Source: Azospira restricta (GTDB lineage: Bacteria > Pseudomonadota > Gammaproteobacteria > Burkholderiales > Rhodocyclaceae). From it: 64,000 nucleotides of DNA. The notes beneath the pieces were generated by a model. It was not told where the DNA came from, made no database searches, and saw nothing but the letters and a program-made list of their open reading frames with translations. The stretch lies in NCBI RefSeq assembly GCF_016858125.1, contig NZ_CP064781.1:2613501-2677500 (forward strand). Direction: 5' to 3'. Positions 36,836-46,372 of this stretch are shown here, in pieces; position 1 is the first letter of the stretch; each line of letters starts with the position of its first letter. A program made the position numbers and the translations under genes.

Positions 36836-39800
36836 CGGCGGTGCGCTCCGCGTCGAGTTGCCGGCGTGCGCCGTGCAGTGCCGTCAGCGCCGCCTCGAAG
36901 TCGTAGTGGGCGAGCGCATGGGCGAGGCGGTCGTAGTGCTCGCCGATCAGCGGCTGCAGTGCGCTGCGCGCGTCGGTCAGCAGCGTCTTGGCGCGCACGT
37001 CGTCCTCGGCGATCAGCGTCTCCAGCCGTGCCAGCAGCGTGGCCGCGGTCGCGCGGTCGACGGGCGGCACCGGCTGCGGCGGCGGCTCGATGCGGTCGGC
37101 GGCGGCGAGCGCCTGGCACAGCGAGCGGTTGATGTAGTCGACGCGGTCGATCAGCGCGTTAGCGGCCAGCGCGTCGGTGCCGGTGGCCAGCGTGCGCTCG
37201 AGGTCGCCGGCGGTCTTCTGCAGCAGCACGGCGCCGAGCGTGCCGGCTGCGCCCTTCAGCGAATGCGCGGTGCGGCAGGCGAGCCTGGCGTCGCCGTCGG
37301 CGAGCTGGCGGCGCAGCGTCGCCATGTCGCCGGCGTGCGATTCGGCGTAGAGGCGGCACAGCCGCCGGTAGCTGGCGACGCGCCCGCGCACCGAGCGCAG
37401 GCCGAGTTCGGTGTCGAGGCCGTCGATGGTCGCGATGCAGGCCATGAACGCCGCATCGTCGCCGCCGGCGGCCGGCGGCGGGGGGGCGGCGACGAGGCTC
37501 GGCGTTGCGCCTGTCTTCGGCAGCCAGCGCAGCAGCGCCGCGTAGAGCACGTTCGGGTCAACCGGCTTGGCGACGTGGTCGTTCATGCCGGCGGCGAGGC
37601 TGCGCTGGCGATCCTCGCCGAAGGCGTTGGCGGTCAGCGCCAGGATCGGCATCGTCCCCTGCGGCAGCGCGCGGATCGCGCGCGTCGCCTCGAGGCCGTC
37701 CATTACCGGCATCTGCATGTCCATCAGGATCAGGTCGTAGCTCGCCTCGCGGCAGCGGCGCAGCGCTTCCGCGCCGTTGCCGGCGAGGTCGGCGCCGAGG
37801 CCGACGCTGCGCAGCAGGTCGAGGGTGACTTCCTGGTTGATCGGATTGTCCTCGACGAGCAGGATGCGCGCGCCGCGGTGGTTCTGCGCGAGCAGCTTCT
37901 CGGCCTGCGTGCGGCTGCCGGTGGCGGGCAGCGCGTCGCTTTCGGCGGGCAGGCTGCCGATCGCCAGGCGGGCGGTGAACCAGAAGGTGCTGCCGCTGCC
38001 CGGGGTGCTGCGCACGCCGGTGCTACCGCCCATCAGTTCGGCCAGGTGGCGGCTGATCGCGAGCCCGAGGCCGGTGCCGCCGAAGCGGCGGGTGGTCGAT
38101 ACGTCGGCCTGCTCGAAGGTGGTGAACAGGCGCTTCTGCGCCTCCGGCGCGATGCCGATGCCGGTGTCCTCGACCTCGAAGCGGGCGAGGACGCCGTCGT
38201 CGCCGGCATCGACCCGCCGGGCACGGACGACGATGCCGCCGTGCTCGGTGAACTTGATCGCGTTGCCGACGAAGTTGATCAGGATCTGGCCGAGGCGCAG
38301 CGCGTCGCCACGCAGCACCGGCGGCAGCGCCGGGTCGATCTCGCAGGCGAGCGTCAGTCCCTTCTCGGCGACGCGCTCGGCGACCAGCGTGGCGACGTTG
38401 TCGAAGACGCGCGCCAGCGCGAAGTCGACCGCCTCCAGCGCCAGCCGTCCGGCCTCGATCTTGGAGATGTCGAGGATGTCGTTGATGACGCCGAGCAGGT
38501 GCTGCGCCGAGGTGGCGACCTTCTCCAGCCGGTCGCGCTGCGCCGGCCGCTCGGCGTCGCGCAGCGCGAGGTGGGTGAGGCCGATGATCGCGTTCATCGG
38601 CGTGCGGATCTCGTGGCTCATGTTGGCGAGGAAGGCCGACTTCGCCTGGCTGGCCTCCTCGGCGCTGCGCTTGGCCTCGGCCAGCGCGGCCTCGGCGCGG
38701 CGGCGCATGACGATGCGCCAGAGGTCGTTGCCGATCAGCTGCAGTTCGCGCACGTCCGAATCGTCGTAGTCGCTGGCCTTGTTGCCGACACCGATCAGCA
38801 GCCGCACCTGCTGCCCTTCCATGACCGGTACGCCCATGTGCCGCGCCAACGGCGCGTGGCCGTCGGGCAGGCCGTTGCGCAGCTGGCCGCCGGCGACCAG
38901 CGCCGGGAAGTCGTTGTGGATCACCGGTCGCTGCGTGCGCACGGTGTCGGCCCAGATGCCGGCCTGCGACACCGGGTAGTGCGACGCGTCGACCTGTTCG
39001 CAGTGGCTCACGGTGCCGGACGACCAGAGGTAGAGGTGGATCGACTCCTGGTCCTCGTTCATCAGGTGCAGGTAGCCGATCTCGCTGCCGGTCAGCCGCA
39101 CCGCCTCGTCGATGCCCATCTGCAGCAGCTCGCGTTCGTCGAGCGCGGTCGCCCGCTGGCTCATCTCGAACATCGCGTTGAGGCGCATGTCGGAGATCTG
39201 CAGCCGGTGGTTGGCCTGCTCCAGCTCGGCGGTGCGCGCCGCGACCAGCTCCTGCAGGTGGTGGCGGTGCTGGTCGAGCTCGTCGGCGATGCGCTTCTTC
39301 TCGGTGACGTCCTCCTGCACCGACAGGTAGTGGCTGACCGAGCCGTCGGCCATGCGCACCGGCGAGATGGTCGCGGCGGCGACGATCAGCTCGCCGTCCT
39401 TGCGCCGGTTGACGAATTCGCCGCGCCAGCTGTCGCCGGCGCGCAGCGCCTGCCACAGCGCGGCGTAGGTCGCCGCCGGCGTCTGCCCCGACTTGTGGAA
39501 GCCGGCGTGGCGGCCGATCGCCTCGCCGCGCGCGTAGCCGGTGGTGGCGACGAAGGCGGCGTTCACGTATTCGATGACGCCGTCGGCGTCGGTGATGACG
39601 ATGCTGTTCGAACTCTGCTCGACCGCGAGCTGCAGCCGGGTCAGGATGTCGATCGTGTCGCGGAACTCGGTGACGTCGGTGTGGGTGCCGATCACCCGCG
39701 TCGCGCGGCCGCTGCTGTCGCGCTCGACGACCATGCCGCGGTCGAGGATCCACTTCCAGCGCCCGTCCTGGCAGCGCACGCGGTGCTCGTCGCGGTAGAG

Positions 39801-41915
39801 CGGCGTCTCGCCGCGGATGTGGGCGATCAGCGCCGCGCGGCAGCCGGGGAGGTCGTCGGGATGGATGAAGCGGCGCCAGTCCTCGTAGGTGCCGCCGATC
39901 GTGCCGTCGGCGTAGCCGAGCATGGTGTTGGCGCGCGCCGAGACGAACAGCTTGCCGGTGGTCGCGTTCCAGTCCCAGACGCCATGGCCGGCGGCGTCGA
40001 GGGCGAGGATCCAGCGCTGCTCGCTGGCGCGCAGCGCGGCCTCGTCGCGCTCGCGGCGGATGGCGACGGCGGCGGTCTGCGCCAGCGTGTCGAGGTGCGG
40101 CCTGAGCTCGGGCGGCAGCGGGCCGCACTGCCGGGAATAGACCGACAGCGCACCGAGCACCTTGCCGGCTGCGTCGAAGATCGGGGTCGACCAGCAGGCG
40201 GCGAGGCCGGCAGCCGCCGCCCGGTCGCGGAAATGCGCGCAGAACGGGTGGCTGGCGATGTCGTCGACGTCGATCGGCTTGCCGCGGAAGGCCGCCGTGC
40301 CGCAGGCGCAGATGCCGTCGCCGATCTCCATCGCGTCGACCGCCGCGCAGAACTCCGGCGGCAGGCTGGGGGCGGCGCCCAGCCGCAGGTGATGGCCGTC
40401 GTCGTCGAGCAGCTGGACGGCGACGAAGGTGTTCTCGAACTGCTCCTCGACCAGCCGCGCCAGCGCCGTCAGCGTCTGCGGCAGCGGCGCGCTGCCGGCG
40501 ATCCCCTGCAGGATGGCGTTGTGCCCGAGCACCATGCGGCGCGCGCGCAGCGCATCGCTGATGTCGGCGATGTACACCAGCAGGTGCGGCTCGTCGTCGA
40601 GTTCGGTCACCGTCGCCGAGATGCTGATGTGCCGGCGGCGGCCGCTGCGCGAGACGCCGATGCTCTCGTAGTTCTCGAGGTGGCCGAGGGCGCGGATCGT
40701 CGCCACCATCGCCTCGCGGTCGGCGGCGCTGCCCCACAGGCCGGCTTCCAGCGTCGTCTTGCCGAGCAGCTCGGCGCGCGGCCATTCGTATTCGCGGCAC
40801 AGTTGCTCGTTGACCTCGATCAGCTTGCCGTCGCGCAGGCGGGTGATGCAGGCCGCCACCGGCGCCGAACGGAAGGCCCGGGTGAAGCGCTCCTGCAACG
40901 TGTGCAGCTCGACCACCGCGTTCACCCGCTGCGTGATGTCGAGGATGAACGAGAGCTGGTGCGGTACGCCGTCGAGGTCGATGATCTTGGCGGTGATGCT
41001 GACGAAGTGCGAGCGCCCGTCGCGGTCGGCGAGCACCGTTTCGTAGTCGCTGACGCTGCCGTGCTCGGCGAGCGCCGCGCGGAAGGCGAGCCGGGCGCTG
41101 TCGTCCGGCCAGAAGCCCTTGTCGCGCGCGCTCCAGCCGCGCAGCTCGGCGTTGCTCCAGCCGAACAGCCGGATGAAGGTTTCGTTCACCTCGACGAAGA
41201 TGCCGTCCTCCAGGCGCGTCAGCGCGATCGCCGCCGGGCTGGCGTGGAAGGCCGTCTCGGCGCGCGCCAGCGCCTGCAGCGTGGCCTGGCGCGCGGTGTG
41301 CATCTCGGTGATGTCGTGGCCGATGCCGAGCACGCCGAGCAGGGCGCCGCGGTCGTCGAAGAGCGGCGTCTTGACCACGTGCACCAGCTCGCGGTGGCCG
41401 TCGTCGGGGAAGGTCAGCCATTCGTCGTTGATCCGCGCGCGGCCGGCTTCGACCGCGGCCAGGTCGTTCGCGCGCAGCGCGTCGGCGACGGCGGCCGGCA
41501 GCAGCTCGTGGTCGGTGCGGCCGATCACCCCCTCCGGCGGCAGGCCGAACAGGCGCGCCGCCTGCGGCGTGATTTCCAGGTAGCGGCCGTCCGGCGACTT
41601 CATCCAGATCATGTCCGGCAGGCTGTCGAGCAGGCCGCGCATGCGCGCCTCGCTGGCGGCCAGCGCACGATGCTCGGCGTGCAGGCGGCCGATCAGCCGG
41701 CGCAGCAGCAGCGCCAGCAGGCCGCCGGTGACGGCGACGAACAGCCAGCCCTTGACCGTCTGCAGCCGCTGCAGCACTTGCGGCTCGCGGCTCAGCGTGT
41801 CGACGAAGCGGTCGGAGAAGAGGATCCAGAGTCCGGCGAAGAGCAGGTAGGGAACGACGATCCGGGCGACTTCGCTCCAGGCGTTGGCGGGGCTCGCTGG
41901 CGTCCGGTTCGGCAT
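36828..41915 (-). CDS. Giant hybrid histidine kinase with multiple PAS and two GAF domains
   Basis: 1695 residues. Two membrane helices (about 17-40 and 57-75) enclose almost no periplasmic loop, so sensing is cytosolic. In order follow three PAS domains, a GAF ([19 protein letters not shown]), two further PAS domains ([33 protein letters not shown]), and a second GAF ([20 protein letters not shown]). HisKA (His near 1101), HATPase, REC (Asp near 1399) and HPt (His near 1551, [13 protein letters not shown]) complete the relay, then the C-terminal module shared with its neighbours. The gene begins 7 bases after the HD-GYP regulator gene and overlaps the next kinase by 8 bases. Confidence 0.94.
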   Translation of the reverse strand: MPNRTPASPANAWSEVARIVVPYLLFAGLWILFSDRFVDTLSREPQVLQRLQTVKGWLFVAVTGGLLALLLRRLIGRLHAEHRALAASEARMRGLLDSLPDMIWMKSPDGRYLEITPQAARLFGLPPEGVIGRTDHELLPAAVADALRANDLAAVEAGRARINDEWLTFPDDGHRELVHVVKTPLFDDRGALLGVLGIGHDITEMHTARQATLQALARAETAFHASPAAIALTRLEDGIFVEVNETFIRLFGWSNAELRGWSARDKGFWPDDSARLAFRAALAEHGSVSDYETVLADRDGRSHFVSITAKIIDLDGVPHQLSFILDITQRVNAVVELHTLQERFTRAFRSAPVAACITRLRDGKLIEVNEQLCREYEWPRAELLGKTTLEAGLWGSAADREAMVATIRALGHLENYESIGVSRSGRRRHISISATVTELDDEPHLLVYIADISDALRARRMVLGHNAILQGIAGSAPLPQTLTALARLVEEQFENTFVAVQLLDDDGHHLRLGAAPSLPPEFCAAVDAMEIGDGICACGTAAFRGKPIDVDDIASHPFCAHFRDRAAAAGLAACWSTPIFDAAGKVLGALSVYSRQCGPLPPELRPHLDTLAQTAAVAIRRERDEAALRASEQRWILALDAAGHGVWDWNATTGKLFVSARANTMLGYADGTIGGTYEDWRRFIHPDDLPGCRAALIAHIRGETPLYRDEHRVRCQDGRWKWILDRGMVVERDSSGRATRVIGTHTDVTEFRDTIDILTRLQLAVEQSSNSIVITDADGVIEYVNAAFVATTGYARGEAIGRHAGFHKSGQTPAATYAALWQALRAGDSWRGEFVNRRKDGELIVAAATISPVRMADGSVSHYLSVQEDVTEKKRIADELDQHRHHLQELVAARTAELEQANHRLQISDMRLNAMFEMSQRATALDERELLQMGIDEAVRLTGSEIGYLHLMNEDQESIHLYLWSSGTVSHCEQVDASHYPVSQAGIWADTVRTQRPVIHNDFPALVAGGQLRNGLPDGHAPLARHMGVPVMEGQQVRLLIGVGNKASDYDDSDVRELQLIGNDLWRIVMRRRAEAALAEAKRSAEEASQAKSAFLANMSHEIRTPMNAIIGLTHLALRDAERPAQRDRLEKVATSAQHLLGVINDILDISKIEAGRLALEAVDFALARVFDNVATLVAERVAEKGLTLACEIDPALPPVLRGDALRLGQILINFVGNAIKFTEHGGIVVRARRVDAGDDGVLARFEVEDTGIGIAPEAQKRLFTTFEQADVSTTRRFGGTGLGLAISRHLAELMGGSTGVRSTPGSGSTFWFTARLAIGSLPAESDALPATGSRTQAEKLLAQNHRGARILLVEDNPINQEVTLDLLRSVGLGADLAGNGAEALRRCREASYDLILMDMQMPVMDGLEATRAIRALPQGTMPILALTANAFGEDRQRSLAAGMNDHVAKPVDPNVLYAALLRWLPKTGATPSLVAAPPPPAAGGDDAAFMACIATIDGLDTELGLRSVRGRVASYRRLCRLYAESHAGDMATLRRQLADGDARLACRTAHSLKGAAGTLGAVLLQKTAGDLERTLATGTDALAANALIDRVDYINRSLCQALAAADRIEPPPQPVPPVDRATAATLLARLETLIAEDDVRAKTLLTDARSALQPLIGEHYDRLAHALAHYDFEAALTALHGARRQLDAERTADA

Positions 41916-41922
41916 CGCGGCG

Positions 41923-43032
41923 TCAGAGCATGTCGTCGTCGGTGTAGCGCTGGGCGATCGCGGCGAAGGTGTCGAAGCGCGCGAGGAAGGCGTCGACGAC
42001 GTCCGGGTCGAAGTGGGCGCCGCGCTCCTTCTCGATGATCGCGCGGGCGTCGGCGATCGGCATCGGCGGCTTGTAGACGCGGCGGCAGATCAGCGCGTCG
42101 AAGACGTCGGCGAGCGCCATCAGCCGCGCCGAGATCGGGATCGCGTCGCCGGCGAGGCGTTCCGGGTAGCCGCTGCCGTTCCATTTCTCGTGGTGGTAGT
42201 GCGCGATCTCCTTGGCGATGGCGAGGAACTCGACCGTCTCCTCGGCATCCTGCTCGGCGCGCTCGATTGCGTCGTGGCCCAGGCGCGCGTGCGTCTGCAT
42301 GATCTCCCACTCTTCGGCGGTCAGCTTGCCGGGCTTGAGCAGAATGTGGTCGGGGATGCCGACCTTGCCGATGTCGTGCAGCGGCGCCGAGCGCACCAGC
42401 GTCTCGATGGTGTGCGGCTGCAGGTAGCCGGAGAAGCGCGGGTTACCCTTCAGCGCGTCGGCCAGCGTGCGCACGTAGCCCTGCGTGCGGCGCAGGTGGT
42501 TGCCGGTCTCCGGGTCGCGCGTCTCGGCCAGCCGCGCCAGCGCGTGGATGCTGACTTCCTGGATGATCTGGTTCTGCCGCATGCGGCGGGCGACTTCCGC
42601 CTCCAGGTAGTGGTTCTCGTCGCGCAGCAGCGACTTGGCGCGCGTCAGCTCGAGGTGGGTGCGCACGCGGGCGCGCACGATCGCCGGGCGTACCGGCTTG
42701 GTGATGTAGTCGACGGCGCCGGCGTCGAGGCCGTGCTCCTCGTCCTCGGTGGCGTCCATCGCGGTGACGAAGATCACCGGGATGTCGGCGGTGTGCGGGT
42801 TCTCGCGCAGCTGGGCGAGCACCGTGTAGCCGTCCATCTCCGGCATCATCACGTCGAGCAGGATCAGGTCCGGCCGGGGGTCGCCGCCGGCGATCTGCAG
42901 CGCGCGGCGTCCGCTGTTGGCCGCGCGCACGCGCCAGGTCGGCTGCAGCACCTCGCTGAGGACGGTCAGGTTCTCCGGCGTGTCGTCGACGATCAGGATC
43001 GTCGTCGGTGCCGATTCCGGGGAAGGGGTCAT
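41923..43032 (-). CDS. REC-HD-GYP response regulator (RpfG-type c-di-GMP phosphodiesterase)
   Basis: 369 residues. The receiver domain (about 10-130) has [12 protein letters not shown] and phosphoacceptor D60 in [14 protein letters not shown]. The HD-GYP domain has [17 protein letters not shown] (HD at about 219-220) and [13 protein letters not shown] (GYP at about 288-290), with all expected metal-binding residues visible. HD-GYP enzymes cleave c-di-GMP to pGpG or GMP in the cytosol. As the first gene of the four-gene operon it is the likely output of the three kinases downstream. Confidence 0.95.
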   Translation of the reverse strand: MTPSPESAPTTILIVDDTPENLTVLSEVLQPTWRVRAANSGRRALQIAGGDPRPDLILLDVMMPEMDGYTVLAQLRENPHTADIPVIFVTAMDATEDEEHGLDAGAVDYITKPVRPAIVRARVRTHLELTRAKSLLRDENHYLEAEVARRMRQNQIIQEVSIHALARLAETRDPETGNHLRRTQGYVRTLADALKGNPRFSGYLQPHTIETLVRSAPLHDIGKVGIPDHILLKPGKLTAEEWEIMQTHARLGHDAIERAEQDAEETVEFLAIAKEIAHYHHEKWNGSGYPERLAGDAIPISARLMALADVFDALICRRVYKPPMPIADARAIIEKERGAHFDPDVVDAFLARFDTFAAIAQRYTDDDML

Positions 43033-43156
43033 GGCTCGCCCTGCGCCTTGTCGTTGTCGGGTCGAAAACGCAAATTATGCGCCTCAAATGCGCCGTTGCG
43101 GTGCCGCTGTCGGCCAGCTTTGACCCCGATCAAAAACAGGCCGCCGGCCGCCCGCG

Positions 43157-43384
43157 TCATTCCGTCCGTTCCGGCGCCGGCGGCGGCAGCGCCTGCCAGC
43201 GCAGCCACTGGCCGCAGGCCGAGCGCGCCCGCCGCTCGCTGCCGTCCCACGGGCCGCCGACGCAGGTGCCGGTGGCCGTCTCCGACGCGATCAGCACGCT
43301 GGCGCCGTCGCCGCCGGCAGAGCGCGCGCCGCTCCAGCGTTCGCACGAGGCGCAGCGGCGACGGTCGACGGCCTGTTCCGGCAT
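43157..43384 (-). CDS. Small Cys/Trp-rich protein
   Basis: 75 residues from the ATG at 43384, which overlaps the TGA of the dCache-GGDEF gene by one base (TGATG), so it is translationally coupled. The sequence has four Cys spaced as CASC near the start, then TCVGG and SACGQW, with GPWDGSERRARSACGQWLRW as the most patterned part. A small zinc- or iron-binding fold is possible. I do not recognise a named family. A signal peptide is absent. Confidence 0.6.
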   Translation of the reverse strand: MPEQAVDRRRCASCERWSGARSAGGDGASVLIASETATGTCVGGPWDGSERRARSACGQWLRWQALPPPAPERTE

Positions 43385-44835
43385 CACGCGGGCGTCGTCT
43401 CGACGCGGTTGCGGCCGTTCCGCTTGGCTTGGTAGAGCGCGCGGTCGGCGCGGTGGAACAGCGCCTCGGCGCTGTCGCCGGCGGCGTGCTCGGCGACGCC
43501 GAGGCTGATCGTCAGCGGCTGCGTTTCGCCGCCGGCGGCGAAGTCGTGCGCGGCGACCGTCACGCGCAGCTTCTCGGCGACGTTCAGCGCGTTTTCCAGC
43601 GGGCAGTCGCGCAGCAGCACGAGGAATTCCTCGCCGCCCCAGCGCGCCATCACGTCGGCCTCGCGCAGCTGGCTGCGGATCAGCTCGGCGGCGGCGCGCA
43701 GCACCTGGTCGCCGGCAAGGTGGCCGCGGCTGTCGTTGATCTGCTTGAAGAGGTCGAGGTCGATCAGGATCGCTGAGAGCGCCTGGCCGTTGCGCTGGCA
43801 GTCGCGCAGCGCGACCTGGAAGACGACGTCGAAGGCCAGCCGGTTGAGGGCGCCGGTCAGCGGGTCGGTGGCCGCCGCCTTCTCCAGCCGGTGCTGGTAG
43901 CGGTTGATCGCGATCAGCGCGGTGGTCAGCACCAGCAGCGTCACCAGCGCGCTGATCGCGAGGTTCACCAGCAGCACCTGGCGTACCGGCCGTACCGCGT
44001 CGGCGTCGTTCTGCTCGACCACCAGGTGCCAGTCGAGTTCGGGGATGTGGCGGGCGTTCACCAGCACCGTCGCGCCGTCGTGCGCATATTCGAGCTGCTG
44101 CGGGCTGCCGTGGCGCTGCAGGATGCGTTCGGCGACGTCGCGGATGCCCGGCGTCTCGCGGATCGACGCCGCCGCCGGCGGCGTCCGGCCGGAGGCGAGC
44201 ACGACGCGGCCGGCGGCGTCGAGGAAGTAGATGCGGCGGCGGAAGCGCGTCTCGTAGCTCTCGATCTGCTGCGCGACCAGCGCCAGCGGCAGGCCGACGC
44301 CGGTGGCGCCGATGAAGCGGCCGTCGTAGTCGAACACGCGGTAGTTGATGAAGATGGTCTTGATGTCGCGGTTGGCGGCGTCCGGATCGACGTTCAGCTC
44401 ATAGGCCGGCTGCATCTCGCGGACGCGGTAGAACCAGGCGTCGCGCGGCTCGTCCGGGCGCACCCGCTTCAGCACGCCGTCGACGTAGTAGTAGTTGGCG
44501 CTGAGGTCGGAGACCAGGAAGCTGGTCAGCGTGCCGTACTTCTCCTTGATTTCCCGCAGGTAGCGGGCGATCTGCGCGGTGTCCTTCTCGCCGGAGAGCA
44601 GCCAGTCGCGGACGAAGGTGTCGTTGGCCATCAGCGACGAGATGAAGACCGGGCGCAGGATGTCCTTCTGGATCTCCGAATAGATGTTGTCGCCGGTCAG
44701 CGGCAGGCCTTCGGCGGCCAGGTTGTGGCGCAGCGTGTCGCGGGATACCCAGTAGGCGCCGAGGCTGACGGCGAGGAAGCCGGCGACGAGCAGCAGCGCG
44801 ATGCGGGCGAGCAGGCGGGTTCGTTCGGTGAACAT
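43384..44835 (-). CDS. Membrane dCache-type diguanylate cyclase
   Basis: 483 residues from the ATG at 44835; the longer upstream reading is Pro/Arg-rich and lacks a helix. A first membrane helix (ARIALLLVAGFLAVSLGAYWV) is followed by a periplasmic dCache sensor (about 35-290), with KYGTLTSFLVSDLSANYYY and VFDYDGRFIGATGVGLPL. A second helix (about 292-315) precedes the GGDEF domain. GGEEF near 400-404 with READ five residues upstream indicates an active cyclase with an I-site. The closest domain layout is that of single-Cache cyclases sensing small organic ligands. It is coupled to the small Cys-rich protein gene. Confidence 0.93.
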   Translation of the reverse strand: MFTERTRLLARIALLLVAGFLAVSLGAYWVSRDTLRHNLAAEGLPLTGDNIYSEIQKDILRPVFISSLMANDTFVRDWLLSGEKDTAQIARYLREIKEKYGTLTSFLVSDLSANYYYVDGVLKRVRPDEPRDAWFYRVREMQPAYELNVDPDAANRDIKTIFINYRVFDYDGRFIGATGVGLPLALVAQQIESYETRFRRRIYFLDAAGRVVLASGRTPPAAASIRETPGIRDVAERILQRHGSPQQLEYAHDGATVLVNARHIPELDWHLVVEQNDADAVRPVRQVLLVNLAISALVTLLVLTTALIAINRYQHRLEKAAATDPLTGALNRLAFDVVFQVALRDCQRNGQALSAILIDLDLFKQINDSRGHLAGDQVLRAAAELIRSQLREADVMARWGGEEFLVLLRDCPLENALNVAEKLRVTVAAHDFAAGGETQPLTISLGVAEHAAGDSAEALFHRADRALYQAKRNGRNRVETTPA

Positions 44836-44968
44836 GGGGTCGGGATCGGTCTGGTCGTGGTCGGCGGCGGCGCCTCCGATGCGCCGATCATAACAGCAGC
44901 GGCGCCGGCGCGGCGACGGCGGGCCGGGCGGTGGCATAATGCGCCCCTCCTTCCCGAAAGCGCGGCGC

Positions 44969-45514
44969 ATGGCCCTCAAATCCACCGTCTTCAAGGCCGA
45001 CCTGCAGGTCTCCGACCTCGACCGGCACCACTACCAGAGCTACCCGCTGACGCTCGCCCGCCACCCGTCGGAGACCGACGAGCGGCTGATGGTGCGCCTG
45101 CTTGCCTTCGCGCTGTTCGCGTCGGACGGCCTCAGCTTTGGCCGCGGCCTGTCGACCGAGGACGAGCCGGCGCTGTTCGAACCCGACCTGACCGGCGCCA
45201 TCCGCCGCTGGATCGACGTCGGCCTGCCCGACGAGCGCGACCTGCGCCGCGCCTGCGGCCGTGCCGACGAGGTCGTCGTGCTGGTCTACGGCGGCCGGGC
45301 GGCGGACATCTGGTGGCAGCAGAACGAGGGCAAGCTGAAGGCCCTCGACAAGCTTTCCGTGCTCGCGCTGGAGGCCGCCGACAGCGCCGCGCTGGCGACG
45401 CTGGCCGGGCGCACGATGCGCCTGCAATGCACGATCCAGGACGGCCGCATCTACTTGGCCGACGAGGCGACGACGCTGGAGTTCGAGCCGCGCTGGCTGA
45501 AGCGCGCCGCGTAG
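44969..45514 (+). CDS. yaeQ: YaeQ family protein
   Basis: 181 residues, the standard YaeQ length. Diagnostic segments are MALKSTVFKADLQVSDLDRHHY at the start (quoted as a landmark), FASDGLSFGRGLSTEDEPAL, and WIDVGLPDERDLRRACGRA. The fold is related to PD-(D/E)XK nucleases, but no activity is established; it was once linked to RfaH-type suppression. The ATG at 44969 is preferred over 44939 because it begins the conserved start. A CATAAT box lies about 30 bases upstream. Confidence 0.93.
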   Translation: MALKSTVFKADLQVSDLDRHHYQSYPLTLARHPSETDERLMVRLLAFALFASDGLSFGRGLSTEDEPALFEPDLTGAIRRWIDVGLPDERDLRRACGRADEVVVLVYGGRAADIWWQQNEGKLKALDKLSVLALEAADSAALATLAGRTMRLQCTIQDGRIYLADEATTLEFEPRWLKRAA

Positions 45515-45518
45515 CGCA

Positions 45519-46121
45519 CTACTGCCCGAAATACCGTCCCGGGCGGTGGTTGATCGTCAGCACCAGGTTCAGCATCACCGCGCCGATCACCGACAGCGCG
45601 ACCTTTTCCAGTTCGACCGCGTACAGCGCGCCGCAGACGATGAAGCCGTCGGCGAGCATCTGCACCGTGCCGGCGCGCCAGCCGCGCTTCTTCTGCAGGT
45701 AGATGGCGAGCACGCCGAGGCCGCCGACGCTGGCCTGGTGGCGGATCAGCATGAGCAGCCCGGCGCCGGCGAGCAGGCCGCCGAGCACGCCGGCGAACAC
45801 CGGGTCGATGCGCTCGATCGCGATCCAGCGCGGCAGCAGTTCGCTGTAGGCCGAGAGCAGCGCCACCGCGCAGAAGGTCTTCGCCGTGAAGGCGCGGCCG
45901 AGCGCGAGCAGGCCGAAGACATAGAACGGGATGTTGATCAGGAAATAGAGCAGTCCGAACGGCACGCCGCTCAGGTAGTGGGCGAGGAAGGTGATGCCGG
46001 CGGTGCCGCCGGTGAGCAGCCCGGCTTCGCGGAAGAGGACGATCGCGAAGGCGAACAGCAGCGTGCCGGTGGCGAGCGCCTGCGCGTCTTCGAGGAGGCT
46101 GTGGCGGTGGTCCTGGCTCAT
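45519..46121 (-). CDS. YitT-family membrane protein
   Basis: 200 residues with five to six hydrophobic helices. The family signature is REAGLLTGGTAGITFLAHYLSG. Then VPFGLLYFLINIPFYVFGLLALG and the Gly-rich GVLGGLLAGAGLLMLIRHQASVGGLGVLA follow. YitT proteins are inner-membrane proteins of unknown transport role. This short form lacks the C-terminal DUF2179 domain found in Bacillus YitT. It converges on yaeQ and is divergent from slyX. Confidence 0.88.
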   Translation of the reverse strand: MSQDHRHSLLEDAQALATGTLLFAFAIVLFREAGLLTGGTAGITFLAHYLSGVPFGLLYFLINIPFYVFGLLALGRAFTAKTFCAVALLSAYSELLPRWIAIERIDPVFAGVLGGLLAGAGLLMLIRHQASVGGLGVLAIYLQKKRGWRAGTVQMLADGFIVCGALYAVELEKVALSVIGAVMLNLVLTINHRPGRYFGQ

Positions 46122-46162
46122 TGCGTTGTGACGTAGAATCGCTGCTTCATCGAGGAGTTTTC

Positions 46163-46372
46163 ATGGAATCCGCGGAATCCCGCCTGACCGAGCTGGAGAT
46201 CAAGCTCTCGTACGCCGAGGACCTGGTCGACACGCTCAACCACACCGTCTTCCGCCAGCAGGAACAGATCGAGGCGCTGCAGCGGCAGCTCGCCGACCTG
46301 CAGCGGCAGGTGCAGGCGATCCCCGCCGGCGGCGCGCGCAGCCTGCGCGACGAAGTCCCGCCGCATTACTGA
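46163..46372 (+). CDS. slyX: SlyX family protein
   Basis: 69 residues, almost entirely a coiled coil: ESRLTELEIKLSYAEDLVDTLN and FRQQEQIEALQRQLADLQRQV, ending with the family-typical PPHY. SlyX is a small cytosolic protein of unknown function. The ATG at 46163 follows GAGGAGTTTTC. The stop abuts the stop of the convergent rlhA-like gene (TGATCA). Confidence 0.93.
   Translation: MESAESRLTELEIKLSYAEDLVDTLNHTVFRQQEQIEALQRQLADLQRQVQAIPAGGARSLRDEVPPHY

Noticed and set aside
36744-42038. 1764-codon plus-strand frame across the giant hybrid kinase
   Set aside because: It is antisense to a kinase with complete HisKA, REC and HPt motifs and shows only repetitive Arg/Val/Asp/Gln composition.
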